Below, one piece after another: positions 24,831 through 33,067 of a stretch of 64,000 nucleotides of DNA; position 1 is the first letter of the stretch, and each line of letters starts with the position of its first letter. The DNA is from Streptomyces griseocarneus (GTDB taxonomy: Bacteria; Actinomycetota; Actinomycetes; Streptomycetales; Streptomycetaceae): positions 1-64,000 of the forward strand of contig NZ_BNBL01000017.1 in NCBI RefSeq assembly GCF_014655595.1, in the 5' to 3' direction. The notes under the pieces are model-generated. The model saw only the letters and a list, made by a program, of their open reading frames with translations, ran no database searches and was not told where the DNA came from. The position numbers and the translations under genes are program-made.

Positions 24831-27800
24831 GTGCGCCTCCCATACGTATGCGGCGCAGCTCGAACATCGCGTCGTTCAGGGCTTCTCCTGGGTTCATGGG
24901 GCGGCCGGTCATCGTGAGGTTGAGGTCCCCGCCGATGAGGGCGGGAGTGGCCGCCTGCGGAACGGAGGCCCGCGGCGCCGCCGAGCGGGTGCCGCGGTTG
25001 ACAGCGACCGCGCCGCCGGCGTACTGGCGAAGGGCGCCGTTCGCCCACGCGACGACACCGCCGAACTGCCGCACAACCTCTTCGACGATCTGCTTGGACC
25101 GGGTCCGCTTGGCGGAGCTGAGGGGGATGTACGCCTCGCCCCCGGTCTCCGGCTCGGCCCACAGGCGCCACTCGCCGGGCCGCGCGATCTGCGCGACGTG
25201 CCGCTCGCTCCCGGAGGCGAACGCCTGGATGCGACTACCGGCGCGGCGGATGCCACCGTTGGCGAACCGCAGGATTCCACCGTCCGCGTGCTCGGAGACG
25301 TAGGGCTTTCCCGACGTCGTGTACTCCACCGTGACGGTGACCGTCTTGCCGGTCAGGCTGTTGATCTTGTTCTGGATCGCCTGGACCTGCTGGATCGGTG
25401 TCGAGTTCGGCGCCGTGATTTCGATCTGCTTGCCCTTGAGTTCCTTGACCTTGTAGCCGAGATCCCTGATCGCCTGCTGCGCCGTCGCGGTCGGCGCCTC
25501 CATCTTCAGCGTCTTGCCGGGGGGCAGGCCCGCCACCTGGTTGCGGATCGAGGTGAGGTCGCCTGTCGCCTGCTGGACGATGGCGTTGACCGTCACGTCC
25601 TTCCGGTTCGGGGCGTTGGCGATGTCCTGGGCCAGGGCGGCGATGCTCAGGCGCGCGCCATCGGTCGGCGCGGTGATCGTCACCTGCTTGCCGCCGGGCA
25701 GCACCTGCACCTGGAAGCCGAGCGCCTGGAGCTGTGCCCGCGCCTCCGCCGTGGGCGCGGACACGGTGATCGACTTTCCGCTGCCGAGGCCCTCGAGCTG
25801 ACCACGCAGACCGAGGACTTCGGCGGTGGCCTGCGGGATGCCCTGGGTGGTCATCAGCGTGGTGACGGTCTCCGGGATGAACCCCATCTGGTCCGCGAGC
25901 GCCTTGGCCTGCTGCTCGGGAATGCCCATGTCCATCGCGAGCTGGATCGCCTTCGCGCGGGCCCGCTCCATGGCCTCCTGCCCCTTGTTCATGGCCTCGG
26001 ACATGGGCATAAGGCCCTGCTCGGAAGCTTCCTGCGCACGGGTAGCGACTCCGAGCATCGCGTCACGCAGCTCGGAGAGCTGGCTGTTCAGGCTCTGGCC
26101 GTTGCGGGTGGCAGTGTTCACCAGCCCGTCATTGTCGACGAGAGCCTGGCCCCAGCCCTCGGCCTTGTCGATGTTGCCCTTCATCGTGTCGTCGATCTGC
26201 AGCATCACGCTGTTGAGCTGGGCTGTTGCGTCGTGGAACGACTGTTGGTTGCCGTTGAGGGCGTTGAGAGCGCGCCGCAGGGCGTCCACCCGCTCGTCCG
26301 CGCTCTTGGTCTTGTCACTGAAGCCCTGCACGGCGGCCTGGAGCCGGCTGTAAGCGGACGTGCCGGTGCTGGCCGATCCGTTGACCGCCTCGTTCAGTTC
26401 CTTCGCCTTGGACTTCGACTTGTCCAGCTCACCGCTCATGTCCTTGAGGGCGTCGGCGGCCGCCTTGTACTTCTCGCCCTGGGGCGTCATCTTCAGGACG
26501 TCAGCCTTGGGCCCCATCGAGACGTAGTGCTCCGTCTCCTTCGCGAGGCCGCGCAGCTTCTTCTCCAGCCCCTCGATGGAGCCGCCCTGATCGAGGTAGG
26601 CGTCCGTGACCTGCTTGAGGGAGACGTCCGCACTGCGGAGGACATCGACGAGCTTGCCCTTGCCGCTGGAGAGCTTGACGTCCTGGAGGTACTGCGCCGC
26701 CTGCGCCCTGACATTCGCGTCGATCTGCCCGTTCGAGTCTGCGAGGGCCTGGGCCAGGGAGTTGATGCGTTCCTCGTGCGCGGCTGCCGCACGGGCTGCG
26801 GCCTCCTGCTTCGCGGCGAGGAGCCCGAGCCCGATGGTGACGCCGGCAATGGCGATACCGAGGGGGCCGCCGAGCGCGGACACCATGCCGCCCACGGCGC
26901 TCGACGCCACCCGGTTCGCGGCTCCGATGCCGCGCAGGGTCCCCGACAGCCGACCGCCATCGGCGGCTGCCCCCCGGTAGGCGGTGCGCATCTGGTTCCA
27001 GACGGAGACCTGCTGCCCGGCCACGGCAGTGCCGTTGCGCAGGACGCCCACCGTGGCGTTCATGGACTGGCCCGCGGCCATGATTGACGTGCCGAAGCCG
27101 CGCAGCATGCTCGTGACTCCGCTGATCACCTTCAGCGCGAGCATCGTGCCGAGGAGGGCGGCCAGCGCGGTGTTCGCGCCAGGGATCGCGCCCATCAGCG
27201 AGTTGAAGACGTGCAGCAAGCCGTTGAAGGCGGCCAGGAGGACGCCAAGGCCGGTCCCGGCGGCGGAGAGGTTTCCGATTGCGATGGCCAGGTTGGAGAC
27301 CAGACTGATCAGCGCGGGACCGATCGAATGACCGATCGAATCGAAGAAGGTCCCGAGGGCCGGCATCAGCTGCGTCCTGATCTGCCGGATCAGATCGGTG
27401 ACGCCGTTGTCCTTCGCTGCCCGGCCCAGGCCGAGAAAGAAGTCGCCGACGAGGCGGTTCAATTCGTGGAAGGTGGGGCCCGCGTCGCTGAAGAACTGCT
27501 TCATCGACGTCTGACCCTTGGCCGAGTTCGCCCACCGCTTGAAGCGGATCATGGTGCCCTCGAACCCGTCGAGCAGAGCGTTGCCACTGTCCTGCGCGGC
27601 CTTGCCTACACCCCCGAGGCCCTTGACCAGATCCCAGGTGGAGCGGCCGAGCTGACTGGCCTTGTCGCCGGCGTGATCAAGAAACTTGGCCAGGGAGCCG
27701 GTCTCGCGTCCGGCCTGGACAGAGGCGCGCGTCCACTGCGTGAAGCGTTCGACGCCGCCACTGACCCGCTCGACGAAAGGGCCGGAGGCCACCAGGAAAT

Positions 27801-28854
27801 CGAGGCTCGCGTGGCCGAGGTTCGCGAGCCCATCGGTCATGTGCCCGATGGCCGTGCTGTTGGTGGCCGCGATCTTCTTGAAGTCCCGGCGGAACGGGCC
27901 GGACTGCATGAACTGCGCGCCGCGCTTGGCCAGGTTGCCCATCTGGCCTGCGGTGTCGCCCAGCGAGTCCTTCAGCAAGGGCAGCACCGCGGACGACAGC
28001 GGCTTGATCTCGTTCGCGACCTGCGAGAAGAAACGTTCCTGCACGGACTGGCGCATCTTGCGCCATGCGCCGCTCAGGCTCCCGACCGTCGTAACGGTCT
28101 TGCGGGCTGAGGCGGACAGCCCGTCGAGGGACTGGGTCAGGGCCTCCTGCTGGGCCTTGGTCTGCTGGGCGCCGGAGGCGGCCTGCTGCTGTGCCTTGAG
28201 GGTCTGCTTCAGGGCCTCGCCAAACCCGCTGAAGGCCACTTTCGTCCCGATTGCCGCGGTGCCGGTCGCGACGATCAGGCCGGGTATCGCGCCAAGGACG
28301 CCGACGGCGGGCGCGGCTGCGGAGACGAGTGCGGTCAGCCCGGCTCCGTACTGGGTGAGTGCGGCGACGGCGGGCTGTGCCAGGGCGAGCAGGGAACCGA
28401 TGCCGAGCATCCGCATCGACCTGCGGCCGCGCGGCATCTGCATCCGCACCGGCACGTTGACCGGTGTGCGGTCGGCCTCACCCTGCGCGCCGCGGATCAG
28501 GTTGCGGATGCCCGAGAGCAGACCTCCGCCGCGGCCGTTGCCGTCGGAGTCACCGTCGGGCCGGACCGGGACGCGTACGTCTGTACTGGCGATGCGCCGC
28601 GCGATGTTGTCCAGCTCGGCGCGGAGCCGCTGGTCGTCGACCTTGATCTTGACCTTGGCGCTGACGCCCTTCGACGCCTCCTTGACGGCGGACTCGAGCT
28701 TCTTGCGCAGGCCCTTGGAGTCGACCTTGACTTTGACCTTGACGGCCAGGCCCTCGGCGGCTGCCTCGACCTTTGTGCGCAGTTCGCGTGCGAACCCGGC
28801 GAGGTCGGCGACGACCGGCACGTCAAGGCGGCCGGCCTGCAGGCCCTCAGCCAC
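24817..28854 (-). CDS. Tail tape measure protein
   Basis: 1345 aa from GTG 28854, chosen for AGAGAGGAATGG upstream and for the 8-bp overlap with the end of the chaperone T frame. It begins with repeated amphipathic Lys/Val strands and helices (KVKVKVDSKGLRKKLESAVK). Hydrophobic Ala/Gly/Leu segments follow (TALVSAAAPAVGVLGAIPGL; LAIAIGNLSAAGTGLGVLLA; GGPLGIAIAGVTIGLGLLAA), then long helical stretches. Near 1120-1240 there are ~35-residue repeats of the TITAPTDGARLSIAALAQDI type. By the usual 0.15 nm per residue it would set a tail of about 200 nm. Confidence 0.9.
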   Translation of the reverse strand: MAEGLQAGRLDVPVVADLAGFARELRTKVEAAAEGLAVKVKVKVDSKGLRKKLESAVKEASKGVSAKVKIKVDDQRLRAELDNIARRIASTDVRVPVRPDGDSDGNGRGGGLLSGIRNLIRGAQGEADRTPVNVPVRMQMPRGRRSMRMLGIGSLLALAQPAVAALTQYGAGLTALVSAAAPAVGVLGAIPGLIVATGTAAIGTKVAFSGFGEALKQTLKAQQQAASGAQQTKAQQEALTQSLDGLSASARKTVTTVGSLSGAWRKMRQSVQERFFSQVANEIKPLSSAVLPLLKDSLGDTAGQMGNLAKRGAQFMQSGPFRRDFKKIAATNSTAIGHMTDGLANLGHASLDFLVASGPFVERVSGGVERFTQWTRASVQAGRETGSLAKFLDHAGDKASQLGRSTWDLVKGLGGVGKAAQDSGNALLDGFEGTMIRFKRWANSAKGQTSMKQFFSDAGPTFHELNRLVGDFFLGLGRAAKDNGVTDLIRQIRTQLMPALGTFFDSIGHSIGPALISLVSNLAIAIGNLSAAGTGLGVLLAAFNGLLHVFNSLMGAIPGANTALAALLGTMLALKVISGVTSMLRGFGTSIMAAGQSMNATVGVLRNGTAVAGQQVSVWNQMRTAYRGAAADGGRLSGTLRGIGAANRVASSAVGGMVSALGGPLGIAIAGVTIGLGLLAAKQEAAARAAAAHEERINSLAQALADSNGQIDANVRAQAAQYLQDVKLSSGKGKLVDVLRSADVSLKQVTDAYLDQGGSIEGLEKKLRGLAKETEHYVSMGPKADVLKMTPQGEKYKAAADALKDMSGELDKSKSKAKELNEAVNGSASTGTSAYSRLQAAVQGFSDKTKSADERVDALRRALNALNGNQQSFHDATAQLNSVMLQIDDTMKGNIDKAEGWGQALVDNDGLVNTATRNGQSLNSQLSELRDAMLGVATRAQEASEQGLMPMSEAMNKGQEAMERARAKAIQLAMDMGIPEQQAKALADQMGFIPETVTTLMTTQGIPQATAEVLGLRGQLEGLGSGKSITVSAPTAEARAQLQALGFQVQVLPGGKQVTITAPTDGARLSIAALAQDIANAPNRKDVTVNAIVQQATGDLTSIRNQVAGLPPGKTLKMEAPTATAQQAIRDLGYKVKELKGKQIEITAPNSTPIQQVQAIQNKINSLTGKTVTVTVEYTTSGKPYVSEHADGGILRFANGGIRRAGSRIQAFASGSERHVAQIARPGEWRLWAEPETGGEAYIPLSSAKRTRSKQIVEEVVRQFGGVVAWANGALRQYAGGAVAVNRGTRSAAPRASVPQAATPALIGGDLNLTMTGRPMNPGEALNDAMFELRRIRMGGAHVAG

Positions 28855-29661
28855 TGCGGACCATTCCTCTCTGCATCGCGGCCGTGAGCATCTGCCGGTG
28901 CCCCGTGAGCTTGGGGGCGGGCTGCGGCTGCGGCTGCGCGCCGGACCGCTGGGGGGCGGCGTCGGCGGGGTTGAACGGGCGAGGGATGGACGTTGGTTCG
29001 TCACGTCGCCGGTCGGCGGCCAGGATGCTGACCTCTTCGATCAGCTGCGCCAGGAGCTCTGTCTCCTTGGTCCACCCGTTGATCTGGGCGGACTGGACGC
29101 GGGAGTCCTCGGGGAGGCCGTCGATCAGGACGATCAGACGCCTCAGTCCGAGGAAGCCGGGCTCTCCTGGCTGTCGCCAGAGTCCGCGGGCGTCGAGCCC
29201 GTGGAATCGGCTGAGGTCGGACTCGACGTCTCCCCAGCGCTCTCGGAGGAGCCGACCAGTCCGAAGGACTTTCCCAGGTCAACGCCGTAGACCTTGATCA
29301 GGCCCATGGTGAGGCGGACGTAAGTGGGGAGAGAGGGGCCCAGCGCCTCGAACCGCTCGTACTCCTCCTTGCCCAGGAGGATGCGGTGCACCTCGTAGAT
29401 AGCCTCGACGAACCGGCGCGGCAGGTGAGGGCGCTTGAAGATGAGGTCGATGACGACGGAAGCGGTCGGGTTCTCACTGGCTTCGACGACGTCGCGCAGG
29501 AGTCCGACGAGGTCGAGGTCGTCGGAAAGTAGAGGGTCGAGCGTCTTAGCCGGCAGCTCCGCCGGGTAGATGAACTGCTCCTCACGGTACTTGACCGGTA
29601 TGCCGTGGGGGTACTGGACCTCCCGGCGCTCGGCGGCGTCGAGGTCGATGACGAAGGACAT
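28847..29661 (-). CDS. Frameshifted tail assembly chaperone (gpG-T type)
   Basis: A -1 ribosomal frameshift at GGGAAAG joins the upstream chaperone to a second frame that has no start codon of its own. After the slip the reading continues VLRTGRLLRERWGDVESDLS, then GLWRQPGEPGFLGLRRLIVL and INGWTKETELLAQLIEEVSI, and ends MQRGMVRSG at 28847. The phrase GFLGLRRLIVLIDGLPEDSR is typical of T domains. The stop overlaps the tape measure start by 8 bp, as in lambda-like phages. The product should hold the tape measure for tube assembly. Confidence 0.85.
29143..29661 (-). CDS. Tail assembly chaperone, unshifted form (gpG type)
   Basis: 172 aa from ATG 29661 with GAGAGGCC upstream. The conserved N-terminal part is helical and acidic (MSFVIDLDAAERREVQYPHG, then DLDLVGLLRDVVEASENPTA, RRFVEAIYEVHRILLGKEEY). 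The tail after the slippery site is low-complexity Ser/Asp/Gly, as expected for the non-shifted product. It lies between the major tail protein and the tape measure gene. The two forms differ only after residue about 130. Confidence 0.88.
   Translation of the reverse strand: MSFVIDLDAAERREVQYPHGIPVKYREEQFIYPAELPAKTLDPLLSDDLDLVGLLRDVVEASENPTASVVIDLIFKRPHLPRRFVEAIYEVHRILLGKEEYERFEALGPSLPTYVRLTMGLIKVYGVDLGKSFGLVGSSESAGETSSPTSADSTGSTPADSGDSQESPASSD
29269..29275 (-). promoter_or_regulatory. Slippery heptamer GGGAAAG for -1 frameshift
   Basis: On the minus strand the zero-frame codons are CTG GGA AAG, so the heptamer G GGA AAG fits X XXY YYZ exactly. It is the same heptamer used in lambda G-T. Shifting at this point opens the T-like frame that runs to 28847. 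Confidence 0.85.
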
Positions 29662-29734
29662 GAAGCGCTGGCCTCTCGGGTGTGCGGGCTGAGTCGCGGT
29701 GTGCGACAGCGCGCGGACACTGGCAAGCCGGTGG

Positions 29735-29753
29735 AGCTTGTGTCGCGCGCTGC
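29735..29753 (-). repeat. 19-bp gene-boundary repeat, copy 6 (tail chaperone)
   Basis: The top strand reads AGCTTGTGTCGCGCGCTGC. It ends 73 nt upstream of the chaperone start. Confidence 0.85.
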
Positions 29754-29765
29754 CGCAGCAAGAGG

Positions 29766-30371
29766 TCAGCCGGCCGCCGGGGGTGCGGCCGGGGCGGGCG
29801 CGAAGCTCGGGTCGTTGGTGATGACGTACCAGGCGTCGGAGTCGTCGCCGCCCTGCACGGCCAGCCGGAGGGGCAGGACTGCTTCCTTCGTCTTGGCGAG
29901 TTCGGTGTTCACGCCCTCCATCTGCATGGAGTGCGGGACCATGTAGCGGTAGCTCTTGCCACCGTCGATCACCTCGATGCACGCGGCGATCTCGGTACGC
30001 GAGCCGATCCGCGGCGGCGTGAACTTGTAGTGCTTCTTGCTGTCGGCGGCCGTGACCGTGTCGATCTGACCACCGCCGTACACGGCCCGGAAGTTCTCGC
30101 CGGACCACTGCTGGAGGTCGACCTCGATGGTCGACGCGTCCTGAGTCTGGAAGGTCCGGGTCGGGTACGAGGACTGAGCGCTGCGGACCTGCTCGAAGTT
30201 CGGCTCGTTGTTGAACTTCAGCGAGTCCTCGGTAGTGAGGCCCACAGCGCGCCAGCCCGCGGGCATCGCGACGGTGGCGTCGGCCGGCGCTGCGGTACCG
30301 ACTTCGGCCAGCCACACGCGGGTGAGCGAGGGGATGACGATTTCGTTGTTGTTGGCGGTCTCGCCTGCCAT
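29766..30371 (-). CDS. Major tail tube protein
   Basis: 201 aa from ATG 30371. The N-terminus (VWLAEVGTAAPADATVAMPA, GWRAVGLTTEDSLKFNNEPN) and the central strands (SSYPTRTFQTQDASTIEVDL, NFRAVYGGGQIDTVTAADSK) match siphovirus tube proteins with an Ig-free core. The C-terminal Ala/Pro tail (FAPAPAAPPAAG) is flexible. It lies directly upstream of the chaperones, the standard order. A boundary repeat lies 58 nt upstream. Confidence 0.85.
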   Translation of the reverse strand: MAGETANNNEIVIPSLTRVWLAEVGTAAPADATVAMPAGWRAVGLTTEDSLKFNNEPNFEQVRSAQSSYPTRTFQTQDASTIEVDLQQWSGENFRAVYGGGQIDTVTAADSKKHYKFTPPRIGSRTEIAACIEVIDGGKSYRYMVPHSMQMEGVNTELAKTKEAVLPLRLAVQGGDDSDAWYVITNDPSFAPAPAAPPAAG

Positions 30372-30429
30372 GAGGGGCTGCTCCCTGGGGGTCCGGTGAT
30401 CGGGCCCCGGAACCTTGGGGAGAGCGGGA

Positions 30430-30448
30430 GACTAACGTCGCGCGCTGG
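30430..30448 (-). repeat. 19-bp gene-boundary repeat, copy 7 (major tail protein)
   Basis: The top strand reads GACTAACGTCGCGCGCTGG. It ends 58 nt upstream of the tail tube gene, just after the stop of the XF1762-like relic. Confidence 0.85.
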
Positions 30449-30456
30449 CCGGAGCG

Positions 30457-30740
30457 CTACGGGGCCTCCCAGAGGGTCCGAGCGACGTTCTCCGTTCCAC
30501 GCGGCGTACGAGGGCGGCTCGCGCAGTGCCAGCCGCCGCGGGGCGGTCGCTGCGCGATGATCCGCCACCCGGCACCGCGCAGGCTTGCACCGGACTCGCC
30601 GTCCTGTGTGTACGTGATCAGACGGGAGTAGCCCAGGGCCTGTGCCGCGCGCCAGCAGGCCCCGTAGGCAAGCTGTTGGCGTTGCGGACGCCGTCGGTTG
30701 CCGTGCGAGTTATCTCGGGTGAGAAGTGGGTGTCAGGCAT
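30457..30740 (-). pseudogene. C-terminal relic of an XF1762-family gene
   Basis: On the minus strand one frame reads EITRTATDGVRNANSL. After a one-base loss the next frame reads AYGACWRAAQALGYSRLITY, then TQDGESGASLRGAGWRIIAQ and ENVARTLWEAP, ending at TAG 30457-30459. This is the C-terminal two-thirds of the XF1762-type protein (a small GNAT-like family common in phages). The matching N-terminal piece lies at 31557-31787, across an insert of about 0.8 kb. There is no start and the frame is broken, so it is not functional as it stands. Confidence 0.75.
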
Positions 30741-30892
30741 GTGAGGCAAGTGCCCTGTTCAGGTACATGCCTCACAGGTATCCGAGGGGTTGTCAGGCAT
30801 GTGCGCCATGTCTGGCAGGTGCCGACTTTGGTTCGGTCGAACCGACCCAGCCTTCCCGAAGCTACGGCGAAGTAACAAGTGGCTACTTGTAA
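30731..30892. promoter_or_regulatory. Cluster of palindromes upstream of the secreted-protein gene
   Basis: TGTCAGGCATGTG occurs twice, at 30731-30743 and about 60 bp further on near 30792. TGTGAGGCA (30740-30748) pairs with TGCCTCACA (30768-30776). GGTTCG-GT-CGAACC lies near 30833-30846 and ACAAGT-GGCT-ACTTGT near 30876-30891. The rest of 30893-31090 shows nothing clear. Such dense dyads suggest operators for the rightward gene. Confidence 0.5.
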
Positions 30893-31103
30893 TCAGAATC
30901 ACGCTCGGTCAGGAAGGGCGAGGCGGAGTCCGAGGACTTCGCCGGCTTGGAGGCGGCGAAGTCGGCGTGGAGCGATGGCAACGGCGCGTTTTGCTCTCAC
31001 TGCACGGCGAGAACCAGGCGAGGCTAAACAACGCCGCGCAGTAGCGCCGCACAGTTCTGTCGTCGGCGCTGCGACGAGCTCATCAACGAGACCAGGGAGA
31101 ATC

Positions 31104-31421
31104 ATGAACTTCCGACGCATATCCGCAGCAACTGCCGGCCTGATGCTGGCGGGGATCATTGCCCCGGGAACGGCCACTGCGGCTTCGGCCACGGGGACGC
31201 AGAGGGATGCTGCTGCTGCCTGCTCGACCTGGATCGATTACGCGTACGGCCGGGGGCGGGCCCACGCCAACTGTCAGGGCATGGGGATTGACGTGAGTGT
31301 CTACGTGAAGTGCGGCAACGGCCGCTCCTACGCCAGCAGCCCGTACTGGCGCTGGGAGTACAACAAGGCCGAGTGCCCGTCGGGAATCGGCGCAACGGGT
31401 ATGTCGTACGACGTTCGGTAG
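31104..31421 (+). CDS. Small secreted protein, moron on the opposite strand
   Basis: 105 aa from ATG 31104 with AGGGAGA upstream. It has a clear signal peptide (RRISAATAGLMLAGIIAPGT, cleavage near ATAA-SA about residue 28). The mature part is small, aromatic and has four Cys (ACSTWIDY, HANCQG, YVKCGNG, KAECPSG), likely two disulfides. It is the only rightward gene in the virion region and has its own upstream dyads and a strong terminator, the features of a moron expressed in the lysogen. Exported function unknown. Confidence 0.78.
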   Translation: MNFRRISAATAGLMLAGIIAPGTATAASATGTQRDAAAACSTWIDYAYGRGRAHANCQGMGIDVSVYVKCGNGRSYASSPYWRWEYNKAECPSGIGATGMSYDVR

Positions 31422-31456
31422 CCCATCCGGTCAACAGGAGAGGGTGCCTCTCGTGT

Positions 31457-31493
31457 AGGCGGGTCGGGAAGGGAGCCCCTTCCCGACCCGCCT
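31457..31493 (+). terminator. Strong terminator of the moron
   Basis: AGGCGGGTCGGGAAGGG (31457-31473) and its exact complement (31477-31493) form a 17-bp stem with the loop AGC. It lies 36 nt after the stop of the secreted-protein gene. Confidence 0.88.
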
Positions 31494-31556
31494 TCCGTGG
31501 CGGCCCTCGCGCCCGCCGTGGACCTCGCCGCTTGACGCCTTAGCCCCGTGAGATGT

Positions 31557-31787
31557 CTAGATAACCTGCGTGACCTCCAGGGTTTCGCCGTCGTCGAGGT
31601 GCCGGGCGACGGGGCGCCCGACGATCGCGACGGCCCGCAGCATGCCGTGCTGATCGGCGGCACCGACGGTGAAGACGGCGCCGGGCGGCGGCCGGTGGTG
31701 CCGGTGCCACTCGGCGACAAACTCCTTCGTCTGCTTCTGCCGTAGGGGCACGAGGTGCAGGCGCACCCCCTCGTCATAGGTGTCCAC
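31557..31787 (-). pseudogene. N-terminal relic of an XF1762-family gene
   Basis: 76 codons from GTG 31787 with GCGAGGG upstream. The protein (VRLHLVPLRQKQTKEFVAEW, HRHHRPPPGAVFTVGAADQH, AIVGRPVARHLDDGETLEVT) is the N-terminal third of the XF1762-type family. It ends at a TAG just after EVTQV, exactly where the family continues with ATDG. That continuation is found at 30457-30740. The short product may still be translated, but it lacks most of the fold. Confidence 0.75.
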
Positions 31788-31801
31788 AGCCGGGCCCTCG
31801 C

Positions 31802-32230
31802 CTACGGGTGCAGGGTGACCAGCAGGCCGAGGAGCCATCGTGGCTGCCCGTCGACGAGCGGGGACCACAGGAGGGTGCCGGAGGGGCGGACACCGCTGAC
31901 GACCGGCTGGCCGGGCGTGTGCGGGATGCCGGGCAACTCGGTGGCGGCGGCCGCGCAAACGAGGATGATCCGCCGCAGTTCGGCCTGCCCCGGCCAGCCG
32001 CCGGGGTCGCCGTACACCTCCAGGGTCACCTCGGGCTCCGTCGCCCACGTCAACGTGCGCATGTCCCCTCCGGGCCCGTGGGTGACACGCAGGTGCGGCC
32101 ACGGCGCCTCGGAGATCCCGGACACGCGGCCGGGACCGCCCAGGGCCTCGGCCACGCGCGGGTGCTGTTGCAGCCAGGTGAGGAGCACCGAGACCGGATC
32201 GGCATGGGCGAGTTCGTACGTCGCGGCCAT
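31802..32230 (-). CDS. Tail terminator / completion protein-like
   Basis: 142 aa from ATG 32230, which overlaps the previous stop as TGATG. It has a helical start (VSVLLTWLQQHPRVAEALGG), strands with a conserved-looking VTLEVYGDPGGWPGQAELRR, and a final LLWSPLVDGQPRWLLGLLVT. Size, fold pattern and position between head-tail proteins and the tail tube fit tail terminator proteins. No family is recognised with certainty. Confidence 0.68.
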   Translation of the reverse strand: MAATYELAHADPVSVLLTWLQQHPRVAEALGGPGRVSGISEAPWPHLRVTHGPGGDMRTLTWATEPEVTLEVYGDPGGWPGQAELRRIILVCAAAATELPGIPHTPGQPVVSGVRPSGTLLWSPLVDGQPRWLLGLLVTLHP

Positions 32231-32451
32231 CAGGTGCGGGCGACGTAGCCCTGCCGGCGCAGGCGGCGGGCGTAGTCGGAGGGCACGCGGATCTTGGCGC
32301 CCGGCAGGTAGCTGGTGCCCTCGATATTGAGGTGGTGAGACAGGGTGATGGTCTCCATCCCCGCGCCGAGGGCGGGGGTGGAGTGGCCGGTCTTGACCTC
32401 GTCGGCCGGGGCCTCCGGCGTGGCGGTCTTGGTGGGGCTCTTCGTAGTCAT
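32230..32451 (-). CDS. Small head-tail region protein
   Basis: 73 aa from ATG 32451. There is no Shine-Dalgarno, but a boundary repeat ends exactly 25 nt upstream and GTGCGCGGC abuts the start, which fixes the start choice. After a Thr/Ala/Pro N-terminus the core is TITLSHHLNIEGTSYLPGAK, then RVPSDYARRLRRQGYVART. It overlaps the tail terminator-like gene by one codon. It may be a small structural or connector protein. Confidence 0.68.
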   Translation of the reverse strand: MTTKSPTKTATPEAPADEVKTGHSTPALGAGMETITLSHHLNIEGTSYLPGAKIRVPSDYARRLRRQGYVART

Positions 32452-32476
32452 GCCGCGCACTGTGAGCAGCGGTGGG

Positions 32477-32495
32477 TGCTTGCGTCGCGGGCTCC
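32477..32495 (-). repeat. 19-bp gene-boundary repeat, copy 8
   Basis: The top strand reads TGCTTGCGTCGCGGGCTCC. It ends 25 nt upstream of the 73-aa gene. Confidence 0.78.
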
Positions 32496-32535
32496 CGCCG
32501 GAGGGGGCGACTGCACGGCACCCTCTCCGGCCGTG

Positions 32536-33066
32536 TCAGTGTCGGGCGGCCACGATCGCCGCGGCGCGGGCCATGAAGTGGGCGCCGTCGGCGATCAGGT
32601 TGCCCGGATAGACGGTGCCCACTTCGGCCTCGACGACCATCGGGCCGCGCGCGGTGACGGTCACAGTGACCTTATTGCCGGTGATGATCGGCTGGCCGGT
32701 GCTGATGTTCCGGGCGATGCCTTCCGGATCGATCGCCGTTGCGCATCGGCAGTTCTTCAGGTTCGCAACGGCGCGGGAGGACTGGTCGCGGGGCTGGAGC
32801 ATGTAGGTGTTCAGGCCGACGCCGCGGTGCTTGCGGTCCCAGTCCATGCTGTTGATCGTGAAGCGCAGGTTGCCGGGCACGACTTGGCCCTGCGCCTGGA
32901 TGTGGGTGGGCCGGACCTTGTCGTCGGCCATCGTGACCCACCGTTTCGTGGGCGGGGCGAGGCGCTTGGCTTCGACTTCGACCTGGTAGGCGATGCGCTG
33001 GACGTGGGGGGCGATCATTCGCGCCAGCAGCGTCTCCAGCGCGGGATTCGGGGTGAATTTCGCCAT
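32536..33066 (-). CDS. HK97 gp10-like head-tail joining protein
   Basis: 176 aa from ATG 33066. The N-terminal helix (LARMIAPHVQRIAYQVEVEA, then KRLAPPTKRW) is typical of gp10-like neck proteins. The rest includes GNLRFTINSMDWDRKHRGVG and a C-terminal ADGAHFMARAAAIVAARH helix. Neck proteins of this type connect the portal ring to the tail tube. It lies one base from the end of the next upstream gene. Confidence 0.75.
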   Translation of the reverse strand: MAKFTPNPALETLLARMIAPHVQRIAYQVEVEAKRLAPPTKRWVTMADDKVRPTHIQAQGQVVPGNLRFTINSMDWDRKHRGVGLNTYMLQPRDQSSRAVANLKNCRCATAIDPEGIARNISTGQPIITGNKVTVTVTARGPMVVEAEVGTVYPGNLIADGAHFMARAAAIVAARH

Positions 33067-33067
33067 G

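Noticed and set aside
29001..29282. An ATG-started minus frame overlapping the tail chaperones
   Set aside because: The reading is Arg/Pro-rich nonsense. The real second chaperone uses the third frame, reached by the GGGAAAG slip.
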